Positions 26,501-37,855 are shown, counted from the stretch's first letter. The stretch: 64,000 nt of DNA from Combretum micranthum (GCA_024138025.1 JAMXBD010001448.1:248001-312000); one strand, 5' to 3'. Notes: a model not told the origin generated them from the sequence alone. Translations and numbers: made by a program.

Positions 26501-29358
26501 ATCTTATTGGTATTTACACAAACCGTGCATTTGCTAAGAAAAAGATAATGAAAGGACAGAAATATTAGTACATATGTACCCCTTTTCAAAAGTTAAATAA
26601 TGGTTCCTCTAAAATTGCATTTATTACCAGTTACTTTATCCAATTTTCAAAAATTTCAATTAAAATTTCCTAAATATACATGAATTTCCCATCTAAATTT
26701 TCATATGCTAATCACCACCTTTATTATAATTATGAAATAGAAACTAATAAAATACAAATAAGGTAGTTTTTCAAATAGACATATATTAGACACAAAGCAA
26801 ATACATATAACATATAAATAGGGTACAAACAAGCAAAGATAATCCAAACAAGCTATAAATCTACTTGAATATTATAAATTAATTAAGGCTCATACAAGTA
26901 ATATAATCTCAAGGATTTTCATGGAGAAATAAGTCCTTTCTATATGTACATAGACCCAAAACAAATTAGGAAGAGGAAGAGGAATTGATAAGATTGAAAA
27001 TGTTCTCTAAAAGTAAAAATAGGCTGGATACCTTCACTCTTGACCTGGGCTTCTTGGCTTGAGAACCCTGCCCAATAGAACCTGCAGGAAAATGGAGCTT
27101 GGCATTAAAGGGGGAGAAAGGAAAAAAGGCATGAACAACCAACAATCCACAAAGTGAAACTGGAATCAACTTTGGCATTTAAATGCTATGAGACTTTAAA
27201 GCAGCTAGACATGAACTGAGATTCTCCAATAGAAGACCTTAAAAGCAACACTTTTATCTGTTTCACGGTAAACCTGAAATAGAAATGTTGATTTCATGGC
27301 AGGAAGAACTACACTCTTAAAATGCTCAAAAGTACTTTTCTTATTAAACTATTATTTTCATGTGTCATAGCGTGTGGTCTAATGGTAGAGCTCTTATGCT
27401 CTTACTAAGAGATCTATGATTTAATTCCTAGCCTTAGCCAAAAAATGGTCATCTCATTGCATTCACATGTTTTGCTAACCTTAATAGCCCCAATCATAAA
27501 CCCTGGCGGCCGCTCTAGAAAGATGAGAAATGTCCAATAAAAGCCATCATTGAACCTAGGTTGTTTCTTCTTTTTTTCCTTTTCTTTTTCTTTTTTTTTT
27601 TTTTCAGAGACAGAACTGAACCTAAATATTATTTAATAGATTAAAATCTAATAATTTTCATCTGCAAAGGATGCATATATTGCATTCAGAAAATGCTCAT
27701 AAGATATAAAAGATAAAACTTTATTTTAACATCAAAGATGAAACTAGCATAGCAAATCCAGGCCCATGATGTTTCTGTCTTTCAATGAAGATGCATGGGA
27801 AAATTCTCTCAGTTCCATTTCCTAGAACAAATAAATTTCTTGAACTGAAAAGAACATTATTTCAGGGTGATCTTACCGGTTGCTCCAATTTGCTCTTCGG
27901 ACAATTCACTGACAACCAGCTTAGCCCTCCGGTCAACAACTTCAAACAAATCTAAAGAAACAAATGATTAATTTTGAGAACCACAATCCCAAATATTCTT
28001 GAGAAACACTTCGTGAGATGACTTTTAGATACCCAGATAGATTACTGATACTATTTGAGATTATTTTAACAATATATGACATGATAGGTTGCTGTAATCT
28101 TATACTCTGACATTGAAATAATAGGTGTAGCAAGAAATCAATAGAGGACTGCTGGCAAAGAGTGGTTGCATGCAGAGGATTTGACATTAGACCTAGTGAG
28201 GCATAACTCAGACATCTTTACTGAATTAGATGGAGCAAAGTTATAAACCTTTCTATTAATTTAGTAAAATTGAAAACTCTTTGTCATATGAGCAACAAGG
28301 GTAAAATTTTTCAAACCCTAAATACTAAGAAGTTCATCTTTTTTTTTTTTTTTTTTTTTGGCCCCTGCTTGGATGATAAAAAACTCCTCTCTTCAACTGC
28401 AAAAAACTCCTCTTCAATTGCTCTACATCTTGAATAAACCAAAAATTTTCTCAATAGATAGAGGCTTTCCTTTTCCAGCTATGCGTTAACTAACCTATGA
28501 TAAGATATGCCAACTGATATCCCACTTAGACCAATAACACAATACATCTATCTTTCAATCCATCGAGCTTCATCAAGGGTCACATCAGTTCATCTTTTTA
28601 CCCAATTCTCAACTCGTTTTAAGAGAAAAATTCTGGAAATGAAGGGTTGCTAACTTGAAATCTAACCATCAACTTCAACACGTATCTCTACAAATGCTCT
28701 TTGAATTTTCTACATTCTAGAGGCTAAAAGGTATCAGATCAAGTTACCAAATAAACATAAAAAACAACTAACTTCAAAAGTATGTATGAGTAATATCTTT
28801 TCTAAACCCAAAATCTAGTCTAATAATAAACACCATCCATTGACAAGTGCTACAAACAACATATTTAGCATACTTAGTAAGGAATGTTGCAATGTCCATA
28901 ATCTTACTACAAATTTCACCAGATCGACAGGTAAATTAGAAATACTAGAAACTGCAAATTCCCTTACTAACAAAAATCTGATCCTACAAATTACAAAACA
29001 AACATTTTTTTTTTTTTTACTGTAAATGCAAAAACATCAACCACCAAAGAAATACTAAATACACAAGACTTCCAGTAAAATAACATCTAAAAATTATTCG
29101 TTTCTCTCTCTCATTCTCTTCATACAAAACTCCAAAGTATTATTCTGAAATCGCATTACTTATTCTTCGAAATCTATAAGCATTTAAAAATTCACTCCCA
29201 AATTCATGAACAAAGCTAGCTTTAAATCAAATACCAGCAAGATAAGAAATTCTAATCCAATTTATTAACAACAGAACCCTAGATCACAATCGAAAAGCTG
29301 GATCAGTGTACGGGAATTTAGATTTCATACCTTCTGCGGCTTTTAGCCACGAAGCCAT
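11510..29358 (-). CDS. GC1: Golgin candidate 1 (golgin-84-like Golgi coiled-coil tether), 22 exons, frame broken in exon 13
   Basis: Exons (minus, 5' to 3'): 29358-29331, 27951-27877, 27081-27032, 25277-25130, 25053-24623, 24506-24444, 23871-23794, 23686-23483, 21695-21639, 21537-21463, 21383-21312, 19836-19774, 19651-19552, 19135-19058, 18310-18242, 16628-16581, 16488-16393, 15472-15396, 12183-12138, 12047-11949, 11870-11826, 11581-11510. Together they give about 690 residues, close to Arabidopsis GC1 (about 700). The N-terminus MASWLKAAEDLFEVVDRRAK, the STGQSKEARLSR segment, a long Glu/Lys/Arg-rich coiled coil (about 245-600), LLDSGAVRATRFLWRYP and a C-terminal membrane anchor (about 645-663) are GC1 hallmarks. 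The family is a tail-anchored Golgi membrane tether. Splice sites are GT-AG except intron 14 (GC donor). From exon 6 onward, exons join at codon boundaries except the exon 18/19 junction. Exon 13 is 100 nt where 99 is expected: one extra A within 19568-19579 shifts the frame. Residues 52-244 are low-complexity, as in the family. Identity is secure; whether this copy works is open. Confidence 0.95.
13825..14570 (-). repeat. Tandemly duplicated TATCGC-rich MITE in a GC1 intron
   Basis: Two direct copies start with ATTGTACAATGAAAGG at 13,825 and at 14,157 (period 332 bp). Each contains several GCGATA/TATCGC words, a poly(A)-rich left part and a CCAACA-type right part. The second copy continues into a T-run, then CACAATTTGGTCTTGTGGAA, T-run and ATGTAATATTCTCC, the same ending as the relative at 20,557-20,955. 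It is non-coding. Orientation is arbitrary. It lies in the large intron between exons 19 and 18. Confidence 0.7.
17540..17625 (-). repeat. tRNA-derived SINE remnant in a GC1 intron
   Basis: On the minus strand TGGCCTAGCGG (17,597-17,607) fits the RNA polymerase III A-box pattern TRGYNNARNGG. About 45 bases further a B-box-like GGTTCAAATTCC (17,542-17,553) follows. The spacing and the ATGAGATTTTGGGTTCAAATT context are typical of plant tRNA-related SINE heads. It does not fold into a full tRNA and lacks acceptor pairing, so it is not called a tRNA gene. It is in the same orientation as GC1. Confidence 0.55.
20557..20955. mobile_element. TATCGC-rich MITE with terminal inverted repeats in a GC1 intron
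   Basis: The left end AAAAAAATTACACAAA (from 20,557) is inverted at the right end as TTTGTGTAATTTTTTT (about 20,934-20,949), with similarity extending about 35-40 bp inward. The centre holds repeated TATCGC/GCGATA words and the phrases ATATCGCATGTTGAAG and GGTCCGAAGTGT shared with the 13.8-14.6 kb copies. There is no coding capacity. It lies in intron 11 (between exons 12 and 11). Confidence 0.65.
20913..21317. repeat. Tandem duplication of about 205 bp covering the exon 11 splice donor
   Basis: Two units share TCATAATTTGGTTTTGTG (20,921 and 21,121), ATGTAATATTCTCC, ATATATACACCCTGCATT and the end CCTTACATTACCTGAAT (21,096 and 21,301). The second end is the real exon 11/intron 11 boundary; the first is a copy containing the last bases of exon 11 and the GTAATG donor. 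The duplication also includes the right end of the neighbouring MITE, so it happened after that insertion. Confidence 0.8.
22587..23145. repeat. Pair of short direct repeats flanking a pyrimidine-rich block
   Basis: GTTTAATTGCTTCCATG with a following ATGGGC...AATGTTTCA phrase occurs at about 22,595-22,655 and again at about 23,082-23,140, in the same orientation, some 490 bp apart. Between them lies a CT/C-rich low-complexity block (22,850-23,030). It could be a decayed mini-LTR element or a simple segmental duplication; neither is proven. It lies in the GC1 intron between exons 9 and 8. Confidence 0.45.
27368..27470 (+). repeat. tRNA-derived SINE remnant in a GC1 intron
   Basis: TGGTCTAATGG (27,375-27,385) matches the polymerase III A-box pattern and is followed by GTAGAGCTCTTATGCTCTT and, after about 30 bases, by a decayed B-box (ATGATTTAATTCC, 27,417-27,429). 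The layout resembles a tRNA-like head. It is antisense to GC1, in intron 2. Confidence 0.5.
27504..27520. other. Polylinker-like NotI-XbaI string
   Basis: TGGCGGCCGCTCTAGAA contains adjoining NotI and XbaI sites and, as I recall it, equals 17 bases of the pBluescript-type multiple cloning site. It is an island of high GC in an AT-rich intron of GC1. It could be a cloning-vector scar left in the assembly or a coincidence. Confidence 0.4.
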
Positions 29359-29731
29359 ATTCGTGACAGATGAGTTGATTCTAATGTGATCTAAAATGAC
29401 TGAGTTCACGTAATTCAGCAAAGAGTTTGAATCGAGTATTAGGAACAAACAATCTTCATTATCAGATATAAAATTAGCTTAATTAATGCGATTATATTAT
29501 ATACATACATACAAATATATATATTTAAGATTCAAGGATGTGGTTTACTGAGACATATAAAGTAATATATATATATATATAAAAAAATAGTATGGTGAAG
29601 CGTCACGTACCTATATTATGTTTGATAAAATTTTATGAAATTGGGATAGGAAAAGGAATAAAATATTAATATTTTTAAAATAAATTATAAAAATATCATC
29701 AAGAAAAATTTATTTTTGATTTTAAGAAACA

Positions 29732-29893
29732 TGGTCTCATCTCTTGAAGAGACGAGGTCATAAGTGTCAGACTTTGTCTCTTCGAGAGACGAGATCAAGA
29801 GATGAGGTCATAAGTGTCAGACTTCGTCTCCGAGATCTCGTCTCTCGAAAAGACGAGATTGCATGTGACCTCGTCTCTTGAAGAGACGAGGTC
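29732..29893. repeat. Left subterminal palindrome array of the MULE
   Basis: Several copies of a 27-bp near-perfect palindrome lie here: arm GACCTCGTCTCTT, one centre base, then the complementary arm. The unit at 29,867-29,893 is perfect around its centre G. Others, near 29,732, 29,770 and 29,820, carry one to a few changes or are partly fused. They are separated by short spacers such as ATAAGTGTCA. Confidence 0.85.
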
Positions 29894-30322
29894 AGGCTTT
29901 ACCTCCACAAACATCACTTTATTACTTGAGAAACCTAAAAAATTACATATAAAACCTGTTAAGTAGAAATATAAATAGCTATACGAGCCATTAACCATAC
30001 TCCACCGAGACTAAAGGACAAAGAAACTGTAGTATTCCCAAACCCAATCCAAATACAACACAACTATAATACCATTCAGCCTAAACACACATTCTCAATC
30101 CCAATCCAAATCATTCAATCATAGTAGTATTGTGATTCTTTCTTAGCACAGTACAATCAAAATATGGAAATTTGTAGACTCGTAACACATAATATGAAAT
30201 GAAATGCTGATTGATTGTTCTCTTAAAATGCACAAGAGAAAAGGAGTACAATCTACATACAAGAATAATACCAAAAAGTAAGAAGCTATATGCAATAATG
30301 AAAAAAAAAAAAAATCTATCAT

Positions 30323-32676
30323 CTACCACTGCTGCTGATGTATGTCCCACCTCCCTCGTCCTTGGTCTCTACCCCGCCTCACGTACGTCCTGGATAACGG
30401 GGTACGCAGATGAGGATGCTGTGTAGATGGAACAATCTCTGTAACTACAACATCCTCATCTCCAGTAGCAGTACTGTACTGATGGAATGGGACAGGGTCT
30501 GGCTCGATCTGTGTGAGGCCCTCCCCCATATTATGTGATGGCGATAGTCGTCTCTTTTGTGGAGCCAAGGGGGTATGGAACTCAGTGTATGACGGGTCTA
30601 GCATGGAGGTGTCCCCCATATAGTAAGATGTCGATGACGGGCCAGCTCATCCTTATGAGCTGGGAAGGACCACCCTCATCAAGTGAAGGTAGATCGGACA
30701 GCTTAGGCTCATCTCTGATCTGAAACCTGATACTCGAGCTCTTCCCCGACCCCGGCCCTATCCCCGCCCACGCCTCTCTCTAGGAGGCTGTCGTCTCTGT
30801 ACGGTATGAGATTGTGGGTCACCCTGAGCTACTGCTGATGGTGGAACTAGTGGCGTTGGATCATTAAAATTCAACCCCATAAACTCTTCTACCACACGAC
30901 AGACATCTCGTGCAGTGGATGGAGTGAGCTCTGGGGGCATGTCTAGGATGCTATAAATGAAATCAGCCTTCGAGTAATAGTAAAAAATTATATCAATGAA
31001 TAGCTGCCAAGTGAGTACAAGTCCATATAAAGCTTACAGAGACAGTGATTTTACCATGTATCGTATGATAGCTCCCGTGCGACCGATCCATGTCGGATGA
31101 TCGCATGATACCACTGAAAGTAATCATCAGATGTTCCAGCAGCAAATCTGGCAGCTCAATTATATAATCACGCCCAGCATCCCTTTCAGCTATCTACCTG
31201 GCGTGCTTGACCTGCCAGTTCCACTCGGAACATCCTCTCATGTCAATCTCATGGAGGGGTCTCATGTCGGCAGGAGGGCCTGGGATCCCCTAGAAGCGAC
31301 CAAATTATCTAAGCACTCTATCAGGGTAGTAGTGCTCGACTAGGTAGAAGCAAACCAGTGGGACCCATGCACGCCAAACATCGCTACCTGCTAGACAGTA
31401 TGGAGGCAGGGAGGGCAAAATCGAACTATAGGGGTCCCACATCACCTGATGTAGTAGGAAAAGTGAACTATTGCGTAAATAAACCATCGAACTATACAAT
31501 TTAAGAGTACAAGACATTGGAAATCAATTGAGGTATAGGAGGGAATGGATATCATACCTGATGCCGTCTGTCGATCAAAAGAAGCACGGTACTCAATCAG
31601 CAGATGAGTGGATACTCGGGTAACGTCAAAAGTACCCCAATGGCTGATGATGGGCGGCCCGGGGTAACTGATGTGTGCAGTCGACGTACTGGGGCAATGT
31701 GGGAAGTGCTCCCATGCCCATATCTGCAGGACAACTAATGGTCCTGCCATGTCCCCTGTCGACGTGGAAGCCAAGCATAGTTGCCTGTATAGCCAAGCCA
31801 AACAGGCTGCTCCACGCGTGCTTTGGCCTCTCAAAGTCTCGGAGCAGCTGGAGGTACATAAGATGGACGTAATTGGATGACTTGTTTGCGACAATAAATC
31901 TCCCAAGTAGCAGCAAAATGAACGCCCTAGCGTGGCGTCTGATCATCAGATCATCAGCAAAATCAGGTAGGTCGGTAAAGTGGCTATCCAACCATGACAT
32001 CTTTAGGCGACCACCATCCATGTCAACGCTGGGCTCGGGCCAAAGTCCTAGCAACTCCTTGCATAAATCAGGCCAATCCAGCTTAGTTGTGCCCGTAACT
32101 GCCAATCCATCTACGGGGAAGCCCATAAAGACAGCAACATCCTGTAAGAGTACAGACCACTCTCCCGTGGTCATGTGGAATGTAGCGTCTCTGGTCGCCA
32201 CCTCTCGACCAAAGCTGTAAGAGATAATAGCTGAATGAAAGGCATCTGGGCCGCCCTATGAACCCTGCCTGAGACAGGAATGGCACCATGCTCGTCAACC
32301 TCTGTAGGTACACCAGCTGGTCGCCTGAGCCTCGCCTCTCTGCGCCGACAATGCAATACCTCATGCTTCTATAGTAAAGTTATCACATTTATTAAAAACC
32401 AATATCACCTTAATCATCAAATCTACAATCACTGAATACATAAATAAACTAACCTGCCCATCCCAGGCTAGAATCGACCTGTGTACAGGCTGGGTGAGTA
32501 ATGAGCTATATATCGATCTGGATCCATCTGTGAGGGAAAAATAAAGAGATGTTGTTATAGTCGACATATGTTGATTAAAAACAAGCATAGCAAACATATG
32601 TTAAATCATGACTCATTAGTGCAGTAATAAAAACATATGAGAAAAAGAATTACCACTACGATGACTGCCCCGTAAC
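30323..32676 (-). pseudogene. Plant mobile domain (PMD) part of the MULE gene
   Basis: PMD proteins (MAIN/MAIL1 family in Arabidopsis) occur as host proteins and as passengers of plant transposons. Motifs visible in order: QPVHRSILAWDGQ (about 32,455-32,495), CRRREARLRR, LVERWRPET, then after a one-base loss TGEWSVLLQDVAVFMGFPVD, SWLDSHF, ARAFILLLLGRFIV, VVLQIWAWEHFP, PYCLAGSDVWRAWVPLVCF and DYFQWYHAIIRHGS. A Pro/Arg-rich tail ends in GRGRWDIHQQQW with the stop at 30,323. Introns with good borders are 32,529-32,651, 32,369-32,453, 31,458-31,557 and about 30,950-31,055. Splicing the first intron keeps the frame with the transposase upstream, apart from a TAG at 32,676-32,678, so the native protein was probably a transposase-PMD fusion. 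Frameshifts make this copy a pseudogene. Confidence 0.85.
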
Positions 32677-35261
32677 TAGTCTACCGCCGATCCCGCATTT
32701 GGACAACTCCTTATGTTGTGGCCCTGCTGCCCACAACAATCGCATGAATAACCTCGGGGGCCCTCTCGAATGTCCATCTCATTTGGAATCGTTTCTCCCT
32801 AGGCCGACCCTTTTTCTAATAAGTCCTGGATTAGGGTGCCACTTTGCTAAGTCCAAACGAGTCCAATTTGCCTTATCGGCTGTAGGAATGAAGGAACGAC
32901 CATACACTCTTAGTTGGTGGTCCCACCTGTACCACTGTCCTACGTAGGCAACACAATCCATGTGCATTGTGCCCATCACTGCCATCGCATGTGAGCATGG
33001 AATTCTGTATGTCTGCCACTTGTTACACGTACATCTACATGATCTTAACTCCACTTTTTGTATATGGTCCCCCTTCTGACCATACATTGTTGGACGTGGT
33101 GCAGTTATAACCTCGTATATCCGTTCTTGGTAATCGAAACAGTAACTCTATGGGAACTGGATATGTTGTTCCATCTCTCAAACTTCTTGCAGCGTATTCT
33201 GTGAGCAACTTACCCATACTCATGGCATCGCTGGCTTCACGCCTTTGCTTATTAAATATGGAGTTACAATTGTAGAAGGTTTTCTTTACCAATGCTGCCA
33301 CAGGTAAGCACCTGCATCTTTTATAACTGAATTGTAACTCTCTGCCATTTGTTGTGCCTTGGCCAAATCTAACACCTTCATCGTAAGATAAAGTCCACAT
33401 GCATGGAGGCAACTCGCAAAAATATCGTGCTGTCCAAGGATTGCTTTGAAGTGCTGCATTAAAGTATCCGTGGAACTTTCGACTCTGGGCTTGATAGGCA
33501 GCTCTTTTTACTATTTCCTTACATTCCTTGCTTTTGGCCTTCGAATTAAAGTTGCTGGCAACATGCCGGATACACCAGCGCCAAGGCCACCCCCTAGGCC
33601 AACCGCATTCTCACCTTCAACGCATCCTGATACCGGCATGCCGGTCGATATCAAGCAAATGTTGGATCGGTCTTTGATGACGTGTTCCAACACTTTTGCA
33701 AGGAACCAACTCCATGTTTCGCCTTCTCCTCATGACAAGAGCATACGCCAATGGGACTATATGATTTGCCCATCTACTGCCACTGCAATAAGCAATTTGT
33801 GCTTGTACTTGCCATACAGGAAGGTACCATCAACTGTGATCACAGGTCTGCAATGATTTAACGTATATAACTTAGTCAGTATATAACAATCAAACAAAAT
33901 TTAACAATGATTACAATACATACCTGCAGTAGTGGAACGCCTCAATGCAAGGACCAAATCCAAAAAAGCTTATCTAGGAATACGTGGCCGCGGTATTTGA
34001 ATCTTGAGTTTGCCACTCAACTTTGTTCTGGATTTGCCTGGTAATTGCATTAAGTAGATGCGGAGCTCCACATAAGACGCCTCAACTTCCATACACCTGC
34101 TCAATGGCCTTTCTCTTTGCCTCACGAATTCTCTTGATATGAACATTATACCCGAACTGCTTTAATATATTCGTTTGAGATCCTTCGCCCTCACATCTGG
34201 AGAATTGCGGATCTCCAATATTATGGCCCTGGACAAGCTGGTGGAGTCCAACTGAGAGTGATCCTGTCCAGTGATTTCATCCAAGCAGGTGTGAGGTCCT
34301 TCATATTTAGTGATGTGAAACCACCCACCATGTTTCTTATAACTGCCTCTGAGTCTCCACTTACAACCTCTGTTATGGATATCAGTACATTTCACTGCCC
34401 ATGCTCTTGGGTCCGAATCCACTACCTTGAAATTATAATGGTTCGTTATGTGCCACATTTTAACTGCCCGTATGAGATGATCTTTGGTCTCAAAACGCAT
34501 CCCGACCTTGAATTCATCACTGAAGCTCCAATTCCCAGCACTCATTTTCTACTCATCATCATATGCTGCGTAAGCACTACCAACTTCAGCATTGAAAAAT
34601 GGAACTGGAGCTGAGCTCCCTACTGCATCAACGTCAGTAAGAGCAACGAAATGATCCCAGCTATTTCCTCTTCGTTGTACCTCGGGCAGGGCATATTGTT
34701 GTTGAAATACTTCGACATTAACATTTTCATCATCATCATAGTCGTCACTAGATTCACTTGCCGATGAGTCTTGCACAGCATCCATATCATCACCACCTAC
34801 CGATGTAGGTCCACAAAATTCAAAGTGACCTATTTCCACTTGTGCACTGCCTATTGTCTGAACTGGAGTAGAGTTTGAGTCTACCAACTCCTGGCTCCCA
34901 ATATTTCTATCACTGCCCATTTCCCCTGCAGGTGCCTGTGACAATTCAGTTTCCAATATCTGCACATAAACAGCCATTGAGCCTTCTGTGTACACCAACA
35001 TCTCTTGTGCCGGATCATCATCGGTCACTGGAATAATATCATAACGTAGTATCTTATCTCCAATAGCTACCCTATGATATAGCTCCATCCGATGTGTACA
35101 CTTATTTACCTTTAGTCTATTGCAAATAATCTCCACTATCGCTCATATGTTGAATTCCTACTAATACTGACCATAGCAACAGGCCGCTTATCATAACTAA
35201 AACCACCATCCCCTTGCACAATATTACCATGAGCGTACAGTATGAACTTCGCCTTATCCAT
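32660..35261 (-). pseudogene. mudrA-type MULE transposase
   Basis: The start is taken at 35,261 (MDKAKFILYAHGNI), a beta-grasp-like N-terminus usual in this group; a one-base loss near 35,145 shifts the frame before VEIICNRLKVNKCTHRMELY. An acidic Ser/Asp-rich linker follows (about 34,900-34,650). The MuDR DNA-binding domain is at about 34,530-34,200 (VGMRFETKDHLIRAVK...GCKWRLRGS...GPHTC). The catalytic region (ASYVELRIYLMQL, later KVLEHVIKD) is at about 34,070-33,430 with several shifts. The core end WTARYFCELPPCMWTL is near 33,410. The SWIM zinc finger (CRCTCNKWQTYRIPCSHAMA) is near 33,000. A CCHC knuckle (CDCCGQQGHNIRSC) near 32,710 leads to the TAG at 32,676. At least four single-base shifts break it. 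The domain order is complete for the family. Confidence 0.85.
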
Positions 35262-35992
35262 TTCCTCACAAATCCTACCATCTCATCAAAATTAGCTTCC
35301 ACGTATCAAATCACAAAATCACACTTATGAATTGCATTCCTTGTAATATTTAACATAATTCCTAAAGTTGCAGCTCCACTTTCAAAGTTGAAATTTAATT
35401 TTCTATTTCAGCTTTCTTACAAATATTAGCTTTTTTCATCGCAAATTTCCATGTCATACCAAAGCGCCATACCAAACTAAAGTACTAAATACACCCCGTT
35501 GACGATAATTGAAGTTATTTTTAATTTTTTTTCCCACACTCAAATTCCTAAAATAATTATCCAACAACAACTACTTAGACATGATTTTTTTCAATGAAAT
35601 ATTATACATATACATATCTATACAACATACAAGAGGAAAAAAAAAACGTGGCGTTGGAATCATGCTACAATAATATTCTAACAACACATACAATGACATT
35701 CAACAATGTAGCATGAGTGATTGAAAAAAAATACGAAAAACACGGAAATCCAACCTCAATGTTCGCCGTCGATGGTTTCGCACAAAATCTCTCGCTTTCG
35801 ATTCTCCTACCCACGAAATTGCAATACAATCAACTTTAGAACAATTAAATCAGCCAAATGAGGAACAACTAGGGGTCGATTTGACGTCGGTGGCCGCAAC
35901 AATCGCAAAATTCCTAATTTGGGTTTTAGGGTTTCGACGAGGAGAAATGGGAAATAGGGAAGAAGAAGACGTGTGCGGTGTTTATATTCCGC

Positions 35993-36140
35993 CGACCTCG
36001 TCTCTTCAAGAGATGAGGTTAATCACTAATGACCTCGTCTCTTGAAGAGAGGATGTCATATGCACCGCAACCTCGTCTCTTCGAGAGACGAGGTCATTAT
36101 GAGAGTGAGACCTCCTCTCTTCAAGAGACGAGGTCATGTT
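35993..36140. repeat. Right subterminal palindrome array of the MULE
   Basis: Four units of the GACCTCGTCTCTT palindrome lie within about 150 bp, near 35,994, 36,030, 36,080 and 36,111, each with small changes. The array occupies the same position in the right end as the left array does, making the ends long inverted structures. Confidence 0.85.
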
Positions 36141-36284
36141 GCCTAAAATCAGAAATAATTTTGTTTCAATGGCATTTTTGTAATTTATTTTAAAAATATT
36201 AATATTTTATTCCTTTTCCCAAGAGAGATATCAAGAAATATTAAAATCAAAAGAATTAAATAAATGTTTGATTTAGAAAGAGCT

Positions 36285-37593
36285 GGGAAAAGGAATAAAA
36301 TATTACTATTTTTAAAATAAATTACGAAAATGCCATCGGGAAGAAATTATTCTCAATTTTAGGCAACATGGCCTCATCTCGTCTCATTCTGACAAGGACC
36401 CCGTCTCTTAAAGAGACAAGGTTAGGCATATGTAACCTCGTCTCTTGAAGAGACGAGGTTAGGCTCCACCTTCACAAACATCACTTTATTACTTGAGAAA
36501 CCAAAAAATTACATGTAAAACCTGTCAAGTATAAAATAAACAACTATACGAGCCATTAACCATACTCCACCGTAGCTAAAGGACAAAGAAACTGTAGTAT
36601 TTCCAAATCCAATCCAAATACAACACAGCTATAATACCAATCTGCCTAATACACATTCTCAATCCCAATCCTAATCATTCAATCATAGCAGTATTGTGAT
36701 TCTTTCTCAGCACAGTACAATTAAAATATGGAAATTTGTAGACTCGTAACACATAATATGAAATGAAATGCTGATTGATTGTTCTCTTAAAATGCACAAG
36801 AGAAAAGGAGTACAATCTACATACAAGAATAATACAAAAAAGTAAGAAGCTATATTCAACAATCAAAATAAAAAAATATATCCTCTACTACTGCTGCTGC
36901 TGTGTGTCCCGCCTCCTTCGTCCTCGGCTTCTACCCCGCCTCACATACGTCCTGGGTAACGGGGTACGCAGATGAGGGTGCTGTGTAGATGGAACAATCT
37001 CTGTAACTGTAGCATCCTCATCTCCAGTAGCAGCACTGTACGGATGGAATGGGACAGGGTCTGGCTTGATCTATGTGAGGCTCTCCCTCATATCATGTAG
37101 CATAAATGATTGAAAAAAAAAAAAGGAAAATACGCGGAAATCCGACCTCAACGTTCGCCGTCGATGGTTTAGCACAAAATCTCTCGCTTTTGATGCTCCT
37201 ACCCACGAAATTGCAATACAATCAACTTAGGAGCAATTAAATCAGCCAAATGAGGAACAACTAGGGGTCGATTTGACGTCGGCGGCCACAACAATCGGAA
37301 AAATTGTAATTTGGGGTTTAAGGTTCCGGTGGGGGGAAATGGGAAATGGGGAAGAAGAAGATGGGCGCGGTGTTTAAATTCCGCTGACGTCGTCTCTTCA
37401 AGAGACGAGGTCACATGCGCAGAGACGAGGTCCTTGTTAGAATGAGACCTCGTCTCTTGGAGAGACGAGGTCAAGCACTTATGACCTCGTCTCTTCAAGA
37501 GACGAGGCCATGTTGCCTAAAATCGAGAATAATTTCTTCCGATGGTATTTTCGTAATTTATTTTAAAAATAGTAATATTTTATCCCTTTTCCC
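36285..37593 (-). mobile_element. 1.3-kb internal-deletion derivative of the MULE-PMD element
   Basis: It starts GGGAAAAGGAATAAAATATT and ends with the inverted counterpart at 37,593. It is flanked by GAAAGAGCT (36,276-36,284) and GAAAAAGCT (37,594-37,602), a 9-bp target duplication with one difference, as expected for MULEs. Its left 0.8 kb matches the left end and PMD 3' end of the 6.6-kb copy (to about 30,535 there). Its right 0.5 kb matches 35,703-36,220. About 5.2 kb of gene is therefore missing; the junction, near 37,098, falls in a shared ATGT. It keeps both palindrome arrays (36,375-36,455 and 37,385-37,512) and has no coding capacity. Confidence 0.9.
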
Positions 37594-37855
37594 GAAAAAG
37601 CTATGGCAATTTTGTTGAAAAAGATTATATGAATTACAATTTAATAACTTAAATTTTTTCCATTAACTTTAATGAAAAATTGTTTGTTTTATAAAAATTG
37701 AATTTGATATTATGGAAAAATGAAAAAAAAATTAAATGTTTTCTTTAGAAAAGTGGTGGAAACTTTGTAAACTTAGGTATATGGAGTCAGAAGGAATTAA
37801 ATTTCAATTCAATATGAATGTGATAGAGTTGTAGTATTTATTATAATATTTACTT

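Larger units (their letters stand above)
29648..36220 (-). mobile_element. 6.6-kb MULE carrying mudrA transposase and plant mobile domain (MULE-PMD)
   Basis: The ends are inverted repeats. The left end AGGAAAAGGAATAAAATATT... (from 29,648) corresponds to the reverse complement of the right end (GGGAAAAGGAATAAAATATT... read inward from 36,220); similarity then continues through AAATTA(C/T)AAAAAT and into arrays of palindromes. The interior holds a minus-strand gene that runs from a 5' leader (about 35,700-35,990) through a transposase to a PMD tail ending at 30,323. The possible 9-bp target repeats, AATTGGGAT and AAGAGAGAT, agree at only 6 of 9 places, so the exact left end is uncertain. The gene is broken by single-base shifts, so this copy is probably not autonomous now. 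Confidence 0.85.

Noticed and set aside
27368..27440. tRNA gene
   Set aside because: There is an A-box, but the B-box is decayed and no acceptor-stem pairing is present; called a SINE remnant instead.
29732..29893. CRISPR-like or terminator array of palindromes
   Set aside because: The units are palindromes within the inverted ends of a plant MULE, with short uneven spacers; there is no CRISPR context.
37199..37498. 99-codon minus-strand frame in the 1.3-kb MULE
   Set aside because: Its repeated TSSL(Q/E)ET residues simply translate the palindrome arms; it is terminal repeat, not a gene.
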